This document shows positions 34,589 to 44,674 of a DNA stretch of 64,000 nt, piece after piece. The stretch's first letter is position 1, and every line of letters begins with the position of its first letter. The position numbers and the translations under genes are program-made. Origin of the DNA: Saccharothrix tamanrassetensis (GTDB taxonomy: Bacteria > Actinomycetota > Actinomycetes > Mycobacteriales > Pseudonocardiaceae); contig NZ_JACHJN010000002.1 of NCBI RefSeq assembly GCF_014203665.1, positions 310,001-374,000 of the forward strand, given 5' to 3'. The notes beneath the pieces were generated by a model, which made no database searches, had not been told where the DNA came from, and was given only the letters and a program-made list of their open reading frames with translations.

Positions 34589-34846
34589 GTGCACCTGGGT
34601 CGTGATGTGACGCTGTACATCTGCGCGCGGCTGGGCATGGTCGCCGCGGTCACTGCGGCGCTCGTGTTGGTCAACGTGCCGATGCTGGTCGCGCTGGCGG
34701 TCGGCGTGGTGGTCGCGCTGCCCATCTCGATGTTCGTGTTCCGCGGCCTGCGGGTGCGGGTCGCGCGCGGGCTGGAGGAGCGGCAGGGCGCGCGCCGGGC
34801 CGAGCGGGAGAAGCTGCGCGCGCAGTTGCGCGGCGAGGCCGGCTAG
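34589..34846 (+). CDS. DUF4229-like small membrane protein
   Basis: 85 residues with two hydrophobic segments (LGMVAAVTAALVLVNVPMLVALAVGVVVALPISMFVF) and a basic C-terminal helix (RGLEERQGARRAEREKLRAQL). This matches DUF4229 proteins of Actinobacteria, whose role is unknown. GTG 34589 is 11 bases after the Lrp gene. Its stop overlaps that of the opposing gene. Confidence 0.78.
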   Translation: MHLGRDVTLYICARLGMVAAVTAALVLVNVPMLVALAVGVVVALPISMFVFRGLRVRVARGLEERQGARRAEREKLRAQLRGEAG

Positions 34847-35136
34847 ACCAGCAGCAGGAGTCCGCCGCCCAGGTTGCCGATGAGCAGCACGACGAACACC
34901 GCGCCGAGGTGCCTGCTCTCGCGCAGCCGCAGGGCGACCGCGAGCACACCGACGGGCAGTACCACCGGTCGTGTCCGCGCCACCCGCAGCGCGCCGAGCG
35001 CGATGCCGAGCGGGGAGAGGCCCAGTTCCCGTGCGCCCAGCACGTCGGCGCGCCACTGTTCCCGGTGGCGAGCCCGTTCGGCGGGTCGGAGGAACGCTGC
35101 GGCGCAGCTGACGAGGGCCAGTGCGAGGCGGGTCAT
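34843..35136 (-). CDS. Hypothetical membrane protein downstream of PadR
   Basis: 97 residues. An amphipathic N-terminus (ALALVSCAAAFLRPAERARHREQWRADVLGARELG) is followed by two hydrophobic segments near the C-terminus. ATG 35136 overlaps the PadR stop (ATGA), so the two are coupled. PadR regulators are often paired with the membrane protein they control, which fits here, but no function can be named. Confidence 0.72.
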   Translation of the reverse strand: MTRLALALVSCAAAFLRPAERARHREQWRADVLGARELGLSPLGIALGALRVARTRPVVLPVGVLAVALRLRESRHLGAVFVVLLIGNLGGGLLLLV

Positions 35137-35486
35137 CGGGTGGCCTCCGGACGCGGGTTGTGTGCCGGGGCGGCCATGCGCGCCCGGGACTTCGCGGCTC
35201 GCGACTGCTCGGCTGCGGACTTGCGGGCGCAGGCCTTCACCGCTTCCCGGGCACCGTCCGGGGTGAGCACGTACATCCGGCGGCGTGGGCCGCGGCGTTC
35301 GGCGTCGTCGTCCCAGTGCGAGGTGACCCAACCGGCCCGTTCCAGCCGGTCCAGCAGGGGGTAGACGCTGCCGGACGGGCGTCCGGTCAGCTTGATGACC
35401 TCCAAGCCCCAGCGGGGCCGCGTGCCGTCGAGCAGCACTTCCAGCACGTCGACGGTGGCCTTGCCGATCCGTTGCAGTGGCTCCAC
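35133..35486 (-). CDS. PadR-family transcriptional regulator
   Basis: 117 residues. A winged helix typical of PadR (VLEVLLDGTRPRWGLEVIKLTGRPSGSVYPLLDRLERAGWVTSHWDDDAERRGPRRRMYVLTPDGARE) with a basic C-terminal tail. It should repress its own operon until bound to a small molecule. GTG 35486 is chosen because TAGCTT (plus-strand 35494-35499) lies 7 bases upstream, a leaderless pattern. The imperfect palindrome CTACCTATGTAG at 35498-35509 overlaps this promoter and could be its operator. Confidence 0.87.
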   Translation of the reverse strand: MEPLQRIGKATVDVLEVLLDGTRPRWGLEVIKLTGRPSGSVYPLLDRLERAGWVTSHWDDDAERRGPRRRMYVLTPDGAREAVKACARKSAAEQSRAAKSRARMAAPAHNPRPEATR

Positions 35487-35536
35487 GAACGCTAAGCTAC
35501 CTATGTAGTTCAAGCCTGTCCACGACCAGCGCGCGA

Positions 35537-36529
35537 CTAGCGCCCGAACACCTCGGACGCCTCGCCGATCAGCCGGTCGATGACGTCCGCGAGTTCCAGG
35601 TCGGACAGCCAGTGCTCCGGGATGGCGTCCACGCCGTCCCGCGCGCCCAGCAGGTTCCCGCACAGCGCACCGGTCGAGTCGCTGTCCCCGGAGTGGTTCA
35701 CCGCCAGCAGCAGCCCGTCCGCCAGGTCCCGCGCCGCCAACGCGGTGAGCACGGCGATCGCCAGCGCCTCCTCGCCGACCCAGCCGCCGCCCAGTGCCGT
35801 CTCGATCACCTCGGCCGACGGCCGCACACCCCTGGTCCCCATCTCGACGGCCAGGTCGAGCAGCACCAGTTGCTCCTGGTGCCCGTCCCACTGCTGGAGC
35901 TCCTCGCGGGCCACGTCGATCGCCGCGACCAGGTCCGCGCCCGCCAGCAGCCGCTGCACCAGCACCGCCAGCACGCCGGCCGACAGGTAGCCGCTGGGGT
36001 GGCCGTGGGTGAGCGCGCCGGTCGCCGCGGCCAGGGCGAACACCTCCCGCACGTCGTCCGACCAGAGCGCCACGGGTGCCGCGCGCATCACCGCGCCGCA
36101 GCCCTTGGAGTCGTTGATCGGGTGCTCCACGGTGCCCAGCACGCCGGACCGCAGCGCGGTCAGGCAGGTGTTGCCCGGCGCACGCGCCTGGTGCAGCTCG
36201 GGCACGTCCAGCAGCCACCCGTCGGACGCCACCCCCGGCCCGCCCTGGGTGCGCAGCCACCGGCCGTAGGCGACCCGCACCTCGTGCACCGGGTCGCTGC
36301 CCCGCCGTCGGGCCAGCACCAGCCCTTCCAGCGTGAACAGGGTCATCTGGGTGTCGTCCGTGATCGCGCCGAGCCGGCCGTACGCCGGTGCGTAGTCGGT
36401 CAGGCCGGACGGGCCGAAGCGGCCCCGGATGCGGTCGATGCGGTCGAACTCGATCGAGCCGCCCAGCGCGTCGCCGACGGCGCCCGCCAGCAGGCTGCCG
36501 CGCAGAGAACTGCTCCCACGTGTGGTCAC
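35537..36529 (-). CDS. ADP-ribosylglycohydrolase family protein
   Basis: 330 residues of the DraG/ARH type, which remove ADP-ribose from proteins or small molecules. Metal-binding motifs: [10 protein letters not shown] near the N-terminus, [15 protein letters not shown], and [19 protein letters not shown] near residue 280, giving the paired Asp residues for two Mg2+ ions. GTG 36529 lies 23 bases from the divergent GTG of the CysK2-like gene, so they share a promoter region. The natural target is unknown. Confidence 0.9.
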   Translation of the reverse strand: MTTRGSSSLRGSLLAGAVGDALGGSIEFDRIDRIRGRFGPSGLTDYAPAYGRLGAITDDTQMTLFTLEGLVLARRRGSDPVHEVRVAYGRWLRTQGGPGVASDGWLLDVPELHQARAPGNTCLTALRSGVLGTVEHPINDSKGCGAVMRAAPVALWSDDVREVFALAAATGALTHGHPSGYLSAGVLAVLVQRLLAGADLVAAIDVAREELQQWDGHQEQLVLLDLAVEMGTRGVRPSAEVIETALGGGWVGEEALAIAVLTALAARDLADGLLLAVNHSGDSDSTGALCGNLLGARDGVDAIPEHWLSDLELADVIDRLIGEASEVFGR

Positions 36530-36552
36530 GTCGCAGAAGTTATCGTGCCGGC

Positions 36553-37647
36553 GTGACCATTTCGGTAGACCGATGTAGCTCCCGTACCAGGGAATGGGTG
36601 TGCGAGGCCGTCCGGATCATCGACGCGGACGCCAACCGCAGCGCCGACACGCACCTGCTGCACTTCCCCCTCCCGCTCGAATGGGGAATCGATCTTTACC
36701 TCAAGGACGAGTCGACCCACCCCACCGGCTCGCTCAAGCACCGCCTCGCGCGGTCGCTGTTCCTGTACGCCATCTGCAACGGCTGGGTGGTCGGCGGCAC
36801 GCCCGTGATCGAGGCTTCGTCGGGCTCCACGGCCGTGTCCGAGGCCTATTTCGCCCGCCTGCTCGGGTTGCCGTTCATCGCGGTGATGCCCCGTTCCACC
36901 AGCCCGGAGAAGGTGGCGCTGATCGAGCGGCAGGGCGGCCGGTGCCACTTCGTGGACGAGCCGAGCGCGATCTACGACGAGTCCCGCAGGCTCGCGGTGG
37001 AACTCGACGGACACTTCATGGACCAGTTCACCCACGCCGAGCGGGCCACCGACTGGCGCGGCAACAACAACATCGCCGAGTCGGTGTTCCAGCAGATGGC
37101 CCTGGAAGCCGCGCCGGAACCGGAGTGGGTGGTGGTCGGCGCGGGCACCGGCGGCACCAGCGCCACCATCGGCCGCTACATCCACTACCGCAGGCTGCGC
37201 ACCCGGCTGGCCGTGGTGGACCCGGAGCACTCGGTGTTCTTCGACGCGTGGCGGGACGGCGACCCGGCGCTGGTCGGCACGCGGGGGTCGCGGATCGAGG
37301 GCATCGGCCGGCCGCGCGTCGAGCCGTCGTTCGTGGGGCAGGTCATCGACCGGATGATCAAGGTCCCGGACGCGGCTTCGCTGGCCACGATCCGGCACGT
37401 GGAGCACATCCTGGGGCGGCGGGTCGGCGGGTCGACCGGCACCAACCTGTGGGGCGCGTTCCAGCTGGTCGCCGAGATGAGGGCGTCCCGGTTGCGCGGC
37501 AGCGTGGTCACCCTGCTGTGCGATGGCGGCGAGCGCTACGCGAACACGTACTACGACGACGACTGGGTGGCCGCCCAGGGCCTGGACCTGGCTGCGCACC
37601 AGGCCACCCTGACCGAGTTCCTGGCCACCGGGATGTGGTCGGTGTAG
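36553..37647 (+). CDS. PLP-dependent cysteine synthase family protein (CysK2-like)
   Basis: 364 residues. PLP Lys62 is in [19 protein letters not shown], and the phosphate loop is [21 protein letters not shown]. It also has [19 protein letters not shown] and [16 protein letters not shown]. The pattern closely follows recalled M. tuberculosis CysK2, which makes S-sulfocysteine from O-phosphoserine and thiosulfate, so that activity is a good guess. GTG 36553 is chosen as the first start beyond the divergent gene. The family length is similar. Confidence 0.87.
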   Translation: MTISVDRCSSRTREWVCEAVRIIDADANRSADTHLLHFPLPLEWGIDLYLKDESTHPTGSLKHRLARSLFLYAICNGWVVGGTPVIEASSGSTAVSEAYFARLLGLPFIAVMPRSTSPEKVALIERQGGRCHFVDEPSAIYDESRRLAVELDGHFMDQFTHAERATDWRGNNNIAESVFQQMALEAAPEPEWVVVGAGTGGTSATIGRYIHYRRLRTRLAVVDPEHSVFFDAWRDGDPALVGTRGSRIEGIGRPRVEPSFVGQVIDRMIKVPDAASLATIRHVEHILGRRVGGSTGTNLWGAFQLVAEMRASRLRGSVVTLLCDGGERYANTYYDDDWVAAQGLDLAAHQATLTEFLATGMWSV

Positions 37648-37807
37648 GTGTCGGCCCGGCCGTCGGCCCGTGCTCCGGCGCGGGCGTGGGCTCCGGTCCG
37701 GCCGTGGGCGCGGACGTCGGTCCTGGTCGGGAATTTCGAGGTCGGGGGGAACGCGGGACGGGTGCGCTGCGTCGCAGCGTTCGATCGGCGTGTCGGAAGG
37801 GGTTGCC

Positions 37808-38206
37808 GTGGGCGTGTGGCGGACCGCGGAGGTGCTGACGGCCGAGGACGTGCTGGCCAAGTCCGTCGCCGCCGCCGAGCAGGCGATGCGCGACGCGGCC
37901 AAGCTGCGCTACCCGACCCGCGAGCCCTCCGCGGACGACGTGCGGCGGGTCATGCAGTTCGCCAAGTCGAACGAGGCTTCGCCGGAGTTGCAGGCCTTGC
38001 AGCGGCGGATCGCGGCCGGGTACCTGAGCTGGCGGCAGGTGCTGTCCGGCGAGGCCGCGGAGGACCGCGGGGTCCGGGCGGCGTTCGAGAAGGACCGGGA
38101 GCGGCTGGCGGCGCTGTGCCGGGGCGAGGAGCCCCGGACCCGGCCGCCGCGACCCAAGCGGCACGACGACGAGGAGCCGATGAGCTTCACCGAGGACGCC
38201 TGGTAG
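37808..38206 (+). CDS. Hypothetical soluble protein
   Basis: 132 residues, highly charged and mostly helical (TAEDVLAKSVAAAEQAMRDAAKLRYPTREPSADDVRRVMQFAKSNEASPELQALQRRIAAGYLSWRQVLSGEA). No domain is recognised. GTG 37808 has GGAAGGGG 5 bases upstream. The open frame upstream to 37670 is Arg/Gly-rich and looks non-coding. The 160 bases before it hold no other gene. Confidence 0.72.
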   Translation: MGVWRTAEVLTAEDVLAKSVAAAEQAMRDAAKLRYPTREPSADDVRRVMQFAKSNEASPELQALQRRIAAGYLSWRQVLSGEAAEDRGVRAAFEKDRERLAALCRGEEPRTRPPRPKRHDDEEPMSFTEDAW

Positions 38207-38257
38207 CGGCTCCCGCCCGCGCCGGTCCCCGCGGTCGGCGCCGTCCCCGCCTCCCCG

Positions 38258-39130
38258 TCAGCCGAGGACCAGGGTCGCGGTGGTGACGACCGCCCACAGC
38301 AGCATCGCCAGGCCGGTGTGCTGGAGGACCGGGATCAGGTCGGGGCCCTTGCTGCCCTTCGCCACCCGCCGGGCGCCCAGCACGACCAGCGGCAGCGCCA
38401 GGAAGGCCAGCAGGGCGAGGGGCTCGCGCAGCCCGATGGCCAGGGTGATGACGAACGGGATGGTGATCAGCGCCAGGTACAGCCGGCGGGAGTCCTTGTC
38501 GCCCAGGGTGGTGGCCAGGGTCCGCTTGCCCGCCTGGCGGTCGGTGGGGATGTCGCGGAGGCTGTTGGCGATCATCACGCCGGTGGAGAACGCGCCCATG
38601 GCGATCGCGCCGCCGATGCCGATGCCGGTGATCTCGCCGGTCTGCACGTACAGGGTGCCCAGCACCGCCGCCGGGCCGAAGAAGAGGAAGACCGCCAGTT
38701 CGCCCAGGCCCGAGTAGCCGTACGGCTTGCGGCCGCCGGTGTAGAACCAGGCGGCGGCGATGCACACCGCGCCGAACAGGACCATCCAGTAGCGACCGCT
38801 CAGGACGATCAGGGCCAGCCCCGCCAGTGTCGCCACGGCCAGCGCCGCGAAGGCCGCGGCGCGCACCGCTTTCGGGTTCGCCGCGCCCGAGCCGACCAGG
38901 CGGAACGGGCCCACCCGGTTGGCGTCGGTGCCCCGGATGCCGTCGGAGTAGTCGTTGGCGTAGTTCACGCCGATCTGCAGCGCGACGGACACCAGCAGCG
39001 CCAGCAGCGACCGGGTCGGGTCGAACCCGTCGATGTGGTGCGCCGCGCCCGCGCCCACCAGGACGGGCGCGATGGAGTTCGGCAGGGTGCGGGGACGGGT
39101 TCCCGAGATCCACTGGGCGACTGTGGCCAT
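38258..39130 (-). CDS. menA: 1,4-dihydroxy-2-naphthoate polyprenyltransferase
   Basis: Membrane enzyme that adds the isoprenoid tail to dihydroxynaphthoate, giving demethylmenaquinone. 290 residues with eight or nine membrane segments. The prenyl-diphosphate motifs are NYANDYSDGIRGTD and NSLRDIPTDRQAGKRTLA. ATG 39130 has GGAGG 9 bases upstream on the minus strand; ATG 39139 overlaps that site. It is convergent with the hypothetical gene before it. Confidence 0.94.
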   Translation of the reverse strand: MATVAQWISGTRPRTLPNSIAPVLVGAGAAHHIDGFDPTRSLLALLVSVALQIGVNYANDYSDGIRGTDANRVGPFRLVGSGAANPKAVRAAAFAALAVATLAGLALIVLSGRYWMVLFGAVCIAAAWFYTGGRKPYGYSGLGELAVFLFFGPAAVLGTLYVQTGEITGIGIGGAIAMGAFSTGVMIANSLRDIPTDRQAGKRTLATTLGDKDSRRLYLALITIPFVITLAIGLREPLALLAFLALPLVVLGARRVAKGSKGPDLIPVLQHTGLAMLLWAVVTTATLVLG

Positions 39131-39337
39131 GTCGCCCATCCTCCGACATGGATCTCGGGATCCCTCTCCCGGGTGGCTCGGCCGGCAGCACCGTCGCGGC
39201 AGTGCCGTTGCGGTGGTGGACGTTGCGGTGGCGGGCGTTGCGGGGCCGGCGTCGCTGTGGCCGGGTTGCCGGGGAGGTGTCGCCGGGGCAGGTGTCGTCG
39301 GTAACCGGTGTTGCGAGTGGCCGGTGTCGCGGGCGGT

Positions 39338-40582
39338 TCAGCAGACGGGCGCGTCGGGGACCTCGGACACGTAGGCCTTCGCCACGTACATGTCCGTCGC
39401 GATCCGGTACCAGATGTCCGACGTGCCCTGGGTTCCGGAGACGGGCTCGCCGACCAGTTGGCACTCGACCCGCACCCGGGCGTGCTTCGCGGCCAGGCCC
39501 ACCTGGGCCGCACTGGAGGTCGCGCCGCTGCGGACGTTCAACGGGTCCTTCTCGGTGCGGACGACGCCCTCGGGGCCGGCGCCGGTCCACAGGTAGGTGA
39601 CGGTCACCCACGCGTTCTCGGTGAGCCCCAGGCCGTCCCAGAACGTGCCGTCGGCCAGGTCGACGCCCGCCGGGTTGGCCACCTCGCGGCCGAACTGGTC
39701 CTTGCCGCCGTTGTAGCCGTCCTCGCGGGCCGCCTGCGCCTGCGGCTTGCCCTGCGGGAGGTCCTGCCACATCTCGCGGGTGTCCGCCGGGTTCCAGTAG
39801 TCGTCCTTGGTGTTCCACGGCCCGACGTCCCAGACCGGCGCCCACTCGCAGCGGCCGTTGGCGGCGCAGACCCGGACGGTGTAGGTGCCGTCGTCGTTCG
39901 CGGACAGGCCCCGGCGGGACGGCAGGGCGGCGAAGTGGTCCCGGTCGGTGATCACGTGGCCGTTCGCCGTGGTGCCGCCCACCAAACCCTCGCGGGTCGC
40001 GTAGACGCGGTAGGTGAGCTCCGCCGCCTCGGCGGGGGACGACCTCGTGGTGGACGGCGTGAGGGTGAGGTCGCCGACCTCAGGGGTCTGCGGGCCGGTC
40101 GACGTCAGCGCGAGCCTGACCTGCACGGTGTCGACCGCGGCGGGGAGGACGGCGGGGACGCCGGGGCGGGCCTCCACCCACTCCGTCCACCGGTCGTCGC
40201 CCAGCGCTCCGCGCACGTCCACGGCCACCTCGGTGCCGTTCGGGATCGAGGTGGTGGCGGTGGCGGCGATGGTGTCCGCCGGGGTGTCGAGCCGGTGCGG
40301 GGCGAGGGTGAGGAAGCCGGTGCGCAGCGCGTTGCGGGTGCTCGCGGCGGACGGCGCGGTGCGGGCCAGGCTCACGGTGTGCCCCCGGCCCTCGCCCTGG
40401 CCGGTCGAGATGACGCCGCTGTCGTCCTGGTCCACGATGGACAGGTCGGGTCGCCAGGACCGGTCGCCCAGAGCGGTCGTCCCGGCGGGGCCGGCGGTGG
40501 CCGGTGCGGTGGACGCCGTGGTCAGGGCCGTCGCCACGGCGAGCGTCGACAGGTAGCGCCTGGACCGGTAGCGCCTCGTCAT
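39338..40582 (-). CDS. Secreted protein with C-terminal SH3-like domain
   Basis: 414 residues. A signal peptide (residues 1-30, STLAVATALTTASTAPATAG) is followed by a beta-rich region and a domain with VWDVGPWNTKDDYWNP and DGYNGGKDQFGREVANPAGVDLADGTFWDGLGL. It ends in an SH3-like domain (KDPLNVRSGATSSAAQVGLAAKHARVRV). SH3 domains of exported bacterial proteins often bind the cell wall. GAGGAG lies 7 bases before ATG 40582 on the minus strand. No enzymatic role can be assigned. Confidence 0.78.
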   Translation of the reverse strand: MTRRYRSRRYLSTLAVATALTTASTAPATAGPAGTTALGDRSWRPDLSIVDQDDSGVISTGQGEGRGHTVSLARTAPSAASTRNALRTGFLTLAPHRLDTPADTIAATATTSIPNGTEVAVDVRGALGDDRWTEWVEARPGVPAVLPAAVDTVQVRLALTSTGPQTPEVGDLTLTPSTTRSSPAEAAELTYRVYATREGLVGGTTANGHVITDRDHFAALPSRRGLSANDDGTYTVRVCAANGRCEWAPVWDVGPWNTKDDYWNPADTREMWQDLPQGKPQAQAAREDGYNGGKDQFGREVANPAGVDLADGTFWDGLGLTENAWVTVTYLWTGAGPEGVVRTEKDPLNVRSGATSSAAQVGLAAKHARVRVECQLVGEPVSGTQGTSDIWYRIATDMYVAKAYVSEVPDAPVC

Positions 40583-40711
40583 CGCAGCACTCCTCGCCCG
40601 GACGGGAGGAGCGGAGGGCGCCGCTGCAAGGACCACCCGTCACGGCTGGGTCGAGCCAAGCGCGGGGGATCGTTACCTGTCAACCAACAATGGCGGCCTC
40701 GTGGGAAAAAT

Positions 40712-41917
40712 TCACCCAAACGAGCGAGCGACGGCGGCCCGGTCCACCTTCCCCGGCCCCCTGAGCGGCAGCTCCGGGACGAACGCGATGTGCTTCGGGG
40801 TGGCGGAACGGCCCACCGCCTCCCGGACCGCGGCGGTCAGCCGGTCGGGATCGGGTGGCGTGCGCGGGTCGCCCGGCACGATCGCCGCGGCGACCGCCTG
40901 ACCCCACTCCGGGTCGGCCACGCCCACTACGCAGACCTCGTGCACCCCCGGTTGGGCGGCCAGCACCCGTTCGACCCGGGTCGGCGAGATGTTCTCCCCG
41001 CCGCTGATGATCATGTCGTCGGCCCGGCCGAGCACCTCCAGGCGGCCGTCGTCGGTCAGCCGCCCGAGGTCGCCGGTGCGGAACCACTCGCCGAACGGTT
41101 CACCGCCCTGGTAGCCGAGGGCGAGCACGGGGCCCGCGATCTCGATGCGACCTTCGGTGCCGTCGGCCGCGGTGCCGGTGCCGTCGGTGAGGCGCACGCG
41201 GACGCCTTCCAACGGAACACCGTCGTAGACGCAGCCGCCGGCGGTTTCGCTCATCCCGTAGGTGGTGACGATGCGGACGCCGGCGGCCCGTGCCCGTTCC
41301 AGCAGCGACGGTGGTGTGGCGGCCCCGCCGATCAGGACGCCGTCGAAGGCGCGGATCGCGGCCAGGCCTGGGCCGTCGGTGGCGACCAGGCGGGCCAGCT
41401 GCGTCGGCACCAGGGCGGTGTAGTGCGGGCCCGGCCGGGTCAGCACGCCCCGGGCGGCGGTGGCGAACCCGGACGCGCGGAAGCCGGTCGACAGGTCCAT
41501 GACGCCCGGTTCGGTGCCGGCCACCAGCGAGCGGACCAGGACCTGGATGCCCGCGATGTGGGTGGTCGGGAGCGCCACCAGCCACGTTCCGGGACCGCCC
41601 AGGCGGGCGTGCGTCAGTTCCGCCGAGGCGACCAGGGCTCCGGCGGACAGCAGGACGACCTTGGAGTCGCCGGTGGAGCCGGACGTGCCCACGGCCAGCG
41701 CCGCCGACGTCTCCCACCCGCGCAGCCCGTGCAACGGCTGCCCGCCGGGGACGACCGCCGGCGGTGTCGACGCTGCCCCCCCGGGAGCACCGGACCCGCC
41801 CGACGGGAGCGCGCGAGGCTCGCCGGACCGGTCCGGCCGCCCGGCTGTGCCTCGGACACCGGACGGGATTCCCAGGGCCGGCGCCAAAACGTGGCGGAGG
41901 GCTTCGAGGGTGGTCAT
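40712..41917 (-). CDS. menE: o-Succinylbenzoate-CoA ligase
   Basis: 401-residue adenylate-forming enzyme that activates o-succinylbenzoate with CoA in menaquinone synthesis. AMP-binding motifs: VGTSGSTGDSKVVLLS, TTYGMSETAGGCVYDG, WFRTGDLGRL and the Lys in LRGPGKVDRAAVA. It is short for the superfamily, as MenE usually is. ATG 41917 lies 7 bases after the menB stop, so menB and menE are co-transcribed. Confidence 0.93.
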   Translation of the reverse strand: MTTLEALRHVLAPALGIPSGVRGTAGRPDRSGEPRALPSGGSGAPGGAASTPPAVVPGGQPLHGLRGWETSAALAVGTSGSTGDSKVVLLSAGALVASAELTHARLGGPGTWLVALPTTHIAGIQVLVRSLVAGTEPGVMDLSTGFRASGFATAARGVLTRPGPHYTALVPTQLARLVATDGPGLAAIRAFDGVLIGGAATPPSLLERARAAGVRIVTTYGMSETAGGCVYDGVPLEGVRVRLTDGTGTAADGTEGRIEIAGPVLALGYQGGEPFGEWFRTGDLGRLTDDGRLEVLGRADDMIISGGENISPTRVERVLAAQPGVHEVCVVGVADPEWGQAVAAAIVPGDPRTPPDPDRLTAAVREAVGRSATPKHIAFVPELPLRGPGKVDRAAVARSFG

Positions 41918-41924
41918 GGCGCGC

Positions 41925-42836
<912 letters not shown>

Positions 42837-42997
42837 GCGGGGACAATATGCCCGCGCCCAAGCTGAGAGTGGTGCAGGCCGCCGGTGGGTCGGCGAGGCG
42901 TGTCCGTGCTGGATGACGGTCATCCGGCCGCCAGTCGAACACGCGTTCGACTCAGCAAGCGGAATCGGCTGTACCTCGACTGAGCGACAATGGGCTG
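42837..42997. promoter_or_regulatory. Divergent leaderless promoters for menB and menD
   Basis: The 161-base gap carries a -10 box for menB on the minus strand (TATTGT over 42843-42848) and one for menD on the plus strand (GACAAT, 42986-42991). Each lies exactly 6 bases before a GTG start, and neither has a ribosome binding site. No shared operator is evident in between. Confidence 0.55.
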
Positions 42998-44617
42998 GTG
43001 AACCCGTCCACCGCGCAGGCCAGGGTGCTCGTCGACGAACTCGTCCGCAACGACGTCCGCCACGTCGTGCTGAGCCCCGGATCGCGCAACGCCCCGCTGT
43101 CGTTCGCCTTGGCCGAGGCCGCGGCGGCCGGACGGCTCACCCTCCACGTCCGGATCGACGAGCGCAGCGCGGGTTTCCTCGCCCTCGGCCTGGCCAGGGG
43201 CAGCGGCGAGGTCACCGCCGTGACCTGCACGTCCGGTACCGCGGTGGCCAACCTGCACCCCGCGGTGCTGGAGGCCAGGCACGCCCGCGTCCCGCTCATC
43301 GCGCTCACCGCCGACCGCCCGGTCGAGCTCTACCGCACCGGCGCCAGCCAGACCGTCGACCAGCAGCGCGTCTTCGGCCTGGACACCCTCCAGTTCCCCA
43401 TCGCCGAACGCCGCCGAGGCCAGAACGGCCTGTGGCGCTCGCTGGTCTGCCGAGCCGTCGCGACCGCCCGCGAACGGGGCCCGGTGCACGTCAACGTGCC
43501 GTTCCGGGAGCCCTTGGTGCCCAACGGCACAGAGTGGGTCGAGCCACTCGACGGCCGCCCGTTCGACATGCCCTGGACCCGGGTCGCGGCCCGGTCGACG
43601 ACCTCGCTGCACCCCGCCGACCACCTCGGCCCCCGCACGCTGGTCGTCGTCGGCGACACCAGGGAGGACATCACCGACCTGGCCGAGCGCGCGGGCTGGC
43701 CGGTGATCGCCGAGCCCACCGCGCACGGCCTGCGCCACGGCACCCTCCTGCTCAACGCCGGCGACCTGCCCGACGAGCTGCGGCCGGACGCCGTGCTGGT
43801 GGTCGGCAGGCCCACGCTGTCGCGCGGCGTGATGAAGCTCATCGCCGCCACGGACGTGGTGCACGTGCTGTCCGACGAGTCGGAGTGGCCGGACCCCCAG
43901 TTCACCGCCACGCACGCCTCCACCGGCCTGGTGCTGGGCGAGCACGAGGTGGACGACGGCTGGCTGACCTCCTGGCAGCACGCCGACAAGGCCGCCGCCG
44001 ACGTGGTGGACGAACTGCTGGCGCGCGAGCCCTGGCCGACCGGCCTGCACGTGGCGAGGGACCTGGTGGCCGCCCTGCCCGTGCACGCCAACCTGTTCCT
44101 GGGCTCCTCCAACCCGGTCCGCGACGTGGACCTGGTGGCCGCGCCCCGCCACGACGTCCGGGTGCACGCCAACCGGGGCGTCGCCGGCATCGACGGCAGC
44201 GTGTCCACGGCCGCCGGCATCGCGCTCACCGCCGGCCCGACGTTCGCCCTGATCGGCGACCTGACGTTCCTGCACGACACGAACGGCCTGCTGATCGGCC
44301 CGGACGAACCGCGCCCGGACCTGACCGTGGTGGTGCTCAACGACGACGGCGGCGGCATCTTCACCCTGCTGGAACAGGGCGCGCCGGAGCACGCGGACGC
44401 GTTCGAACGGGTCTTCGGCACCCCCCACGGCGTCGACCTGGCGCACCTGTGCGCGGCGCACCACGTGCCGCACGTGTCGGTCGGGAACGCGGACCAGCTG
44501 AGACGAGCGCTGGCCGCGCCGGACGGAATCCGGGTGGTGGAAATCCGGGCGGAACGCACCGGATTGCGCGGTCTGCACACCCGGCTGAAGGCCGCGGTGT
44601 CAACCGCATTCCAATAG
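42998..44617 (+). CDS. menD: SEPHCHC synthase MenD
   Basis: Thiamine-diphosphate enzyme that joins isochorismate and 2-oxoglutarate in menaquinone synthesis. 539 residues. It has VLSPGSRNAPLSFALAEA, the catalytic Glu in RIDERSAGFLALGLA, TCTSGTAVANLHPAVLEA, LTADRPVELYRTGASQTVDQ, and the diphosphate-binding GDLTFLHDTNGLL with NDDGGGIF. GTG 42998 follows a leaderless-type -10 box. Confidence 0.95.
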   Translation: MNPSTAQARVLVDELVRNDVRHVVLSPGSRNAPLSFALAEAAAAGRLTLHVRIDERSAGFLALGLARGSGEVTAVTCTSGTAVANLHPAVLEARHARVPLIALTADRPVELYRTGASQTVDQQRVFGLDTLQFPIAERRRGQNGLWRSLVCRAVATARERGPVHVNVPFREPLVPNGTEWVEPLDGRPFDMPWTRVAARSTTSLHPADHLGPRTLVVVGDTREDITDLAERAGWPVIAEPTAHGLRHGTLLLNAGDLPDELRPDAVLVVGRPTLSRGVMKLIAATDVVHVLSDESEWPDPQFTATHASTGLVLGEHEVDDGWLTSWQHADKAAADVVDELLAREPWPTGLHVARDLVAALPVHANLFLGSSNPVRDVDLVAAPRHDVRVHANRGVAGIDGSVSTAAGIALTAGPTFALIGDLTFLHDTNGLLIGPDEPRPDLTVVVLNDDGGGIFTLLEQGAPEHADAFERVFGTPHGVDLAHLCAAHHVPHVSVGNADQLRRALAAPDGIRVVEIRAERTGLRGLHTRLKAAVSTAFQ

Positions 44618-44674
44618 CCAGGAACATACGTACGGGGGTACAGCGGTCCGTTCGGCGGAGCTAGCTTCGCCCCC

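Noticed and set aside
37670..37807. N-terminal 46-residue extension of the hypothetical gene at 37808
   Set aside because: Arg/Gly-rich low-complexity sequence without a ribosome binding site. GGAAGGGG directly precedes GTG 37808.
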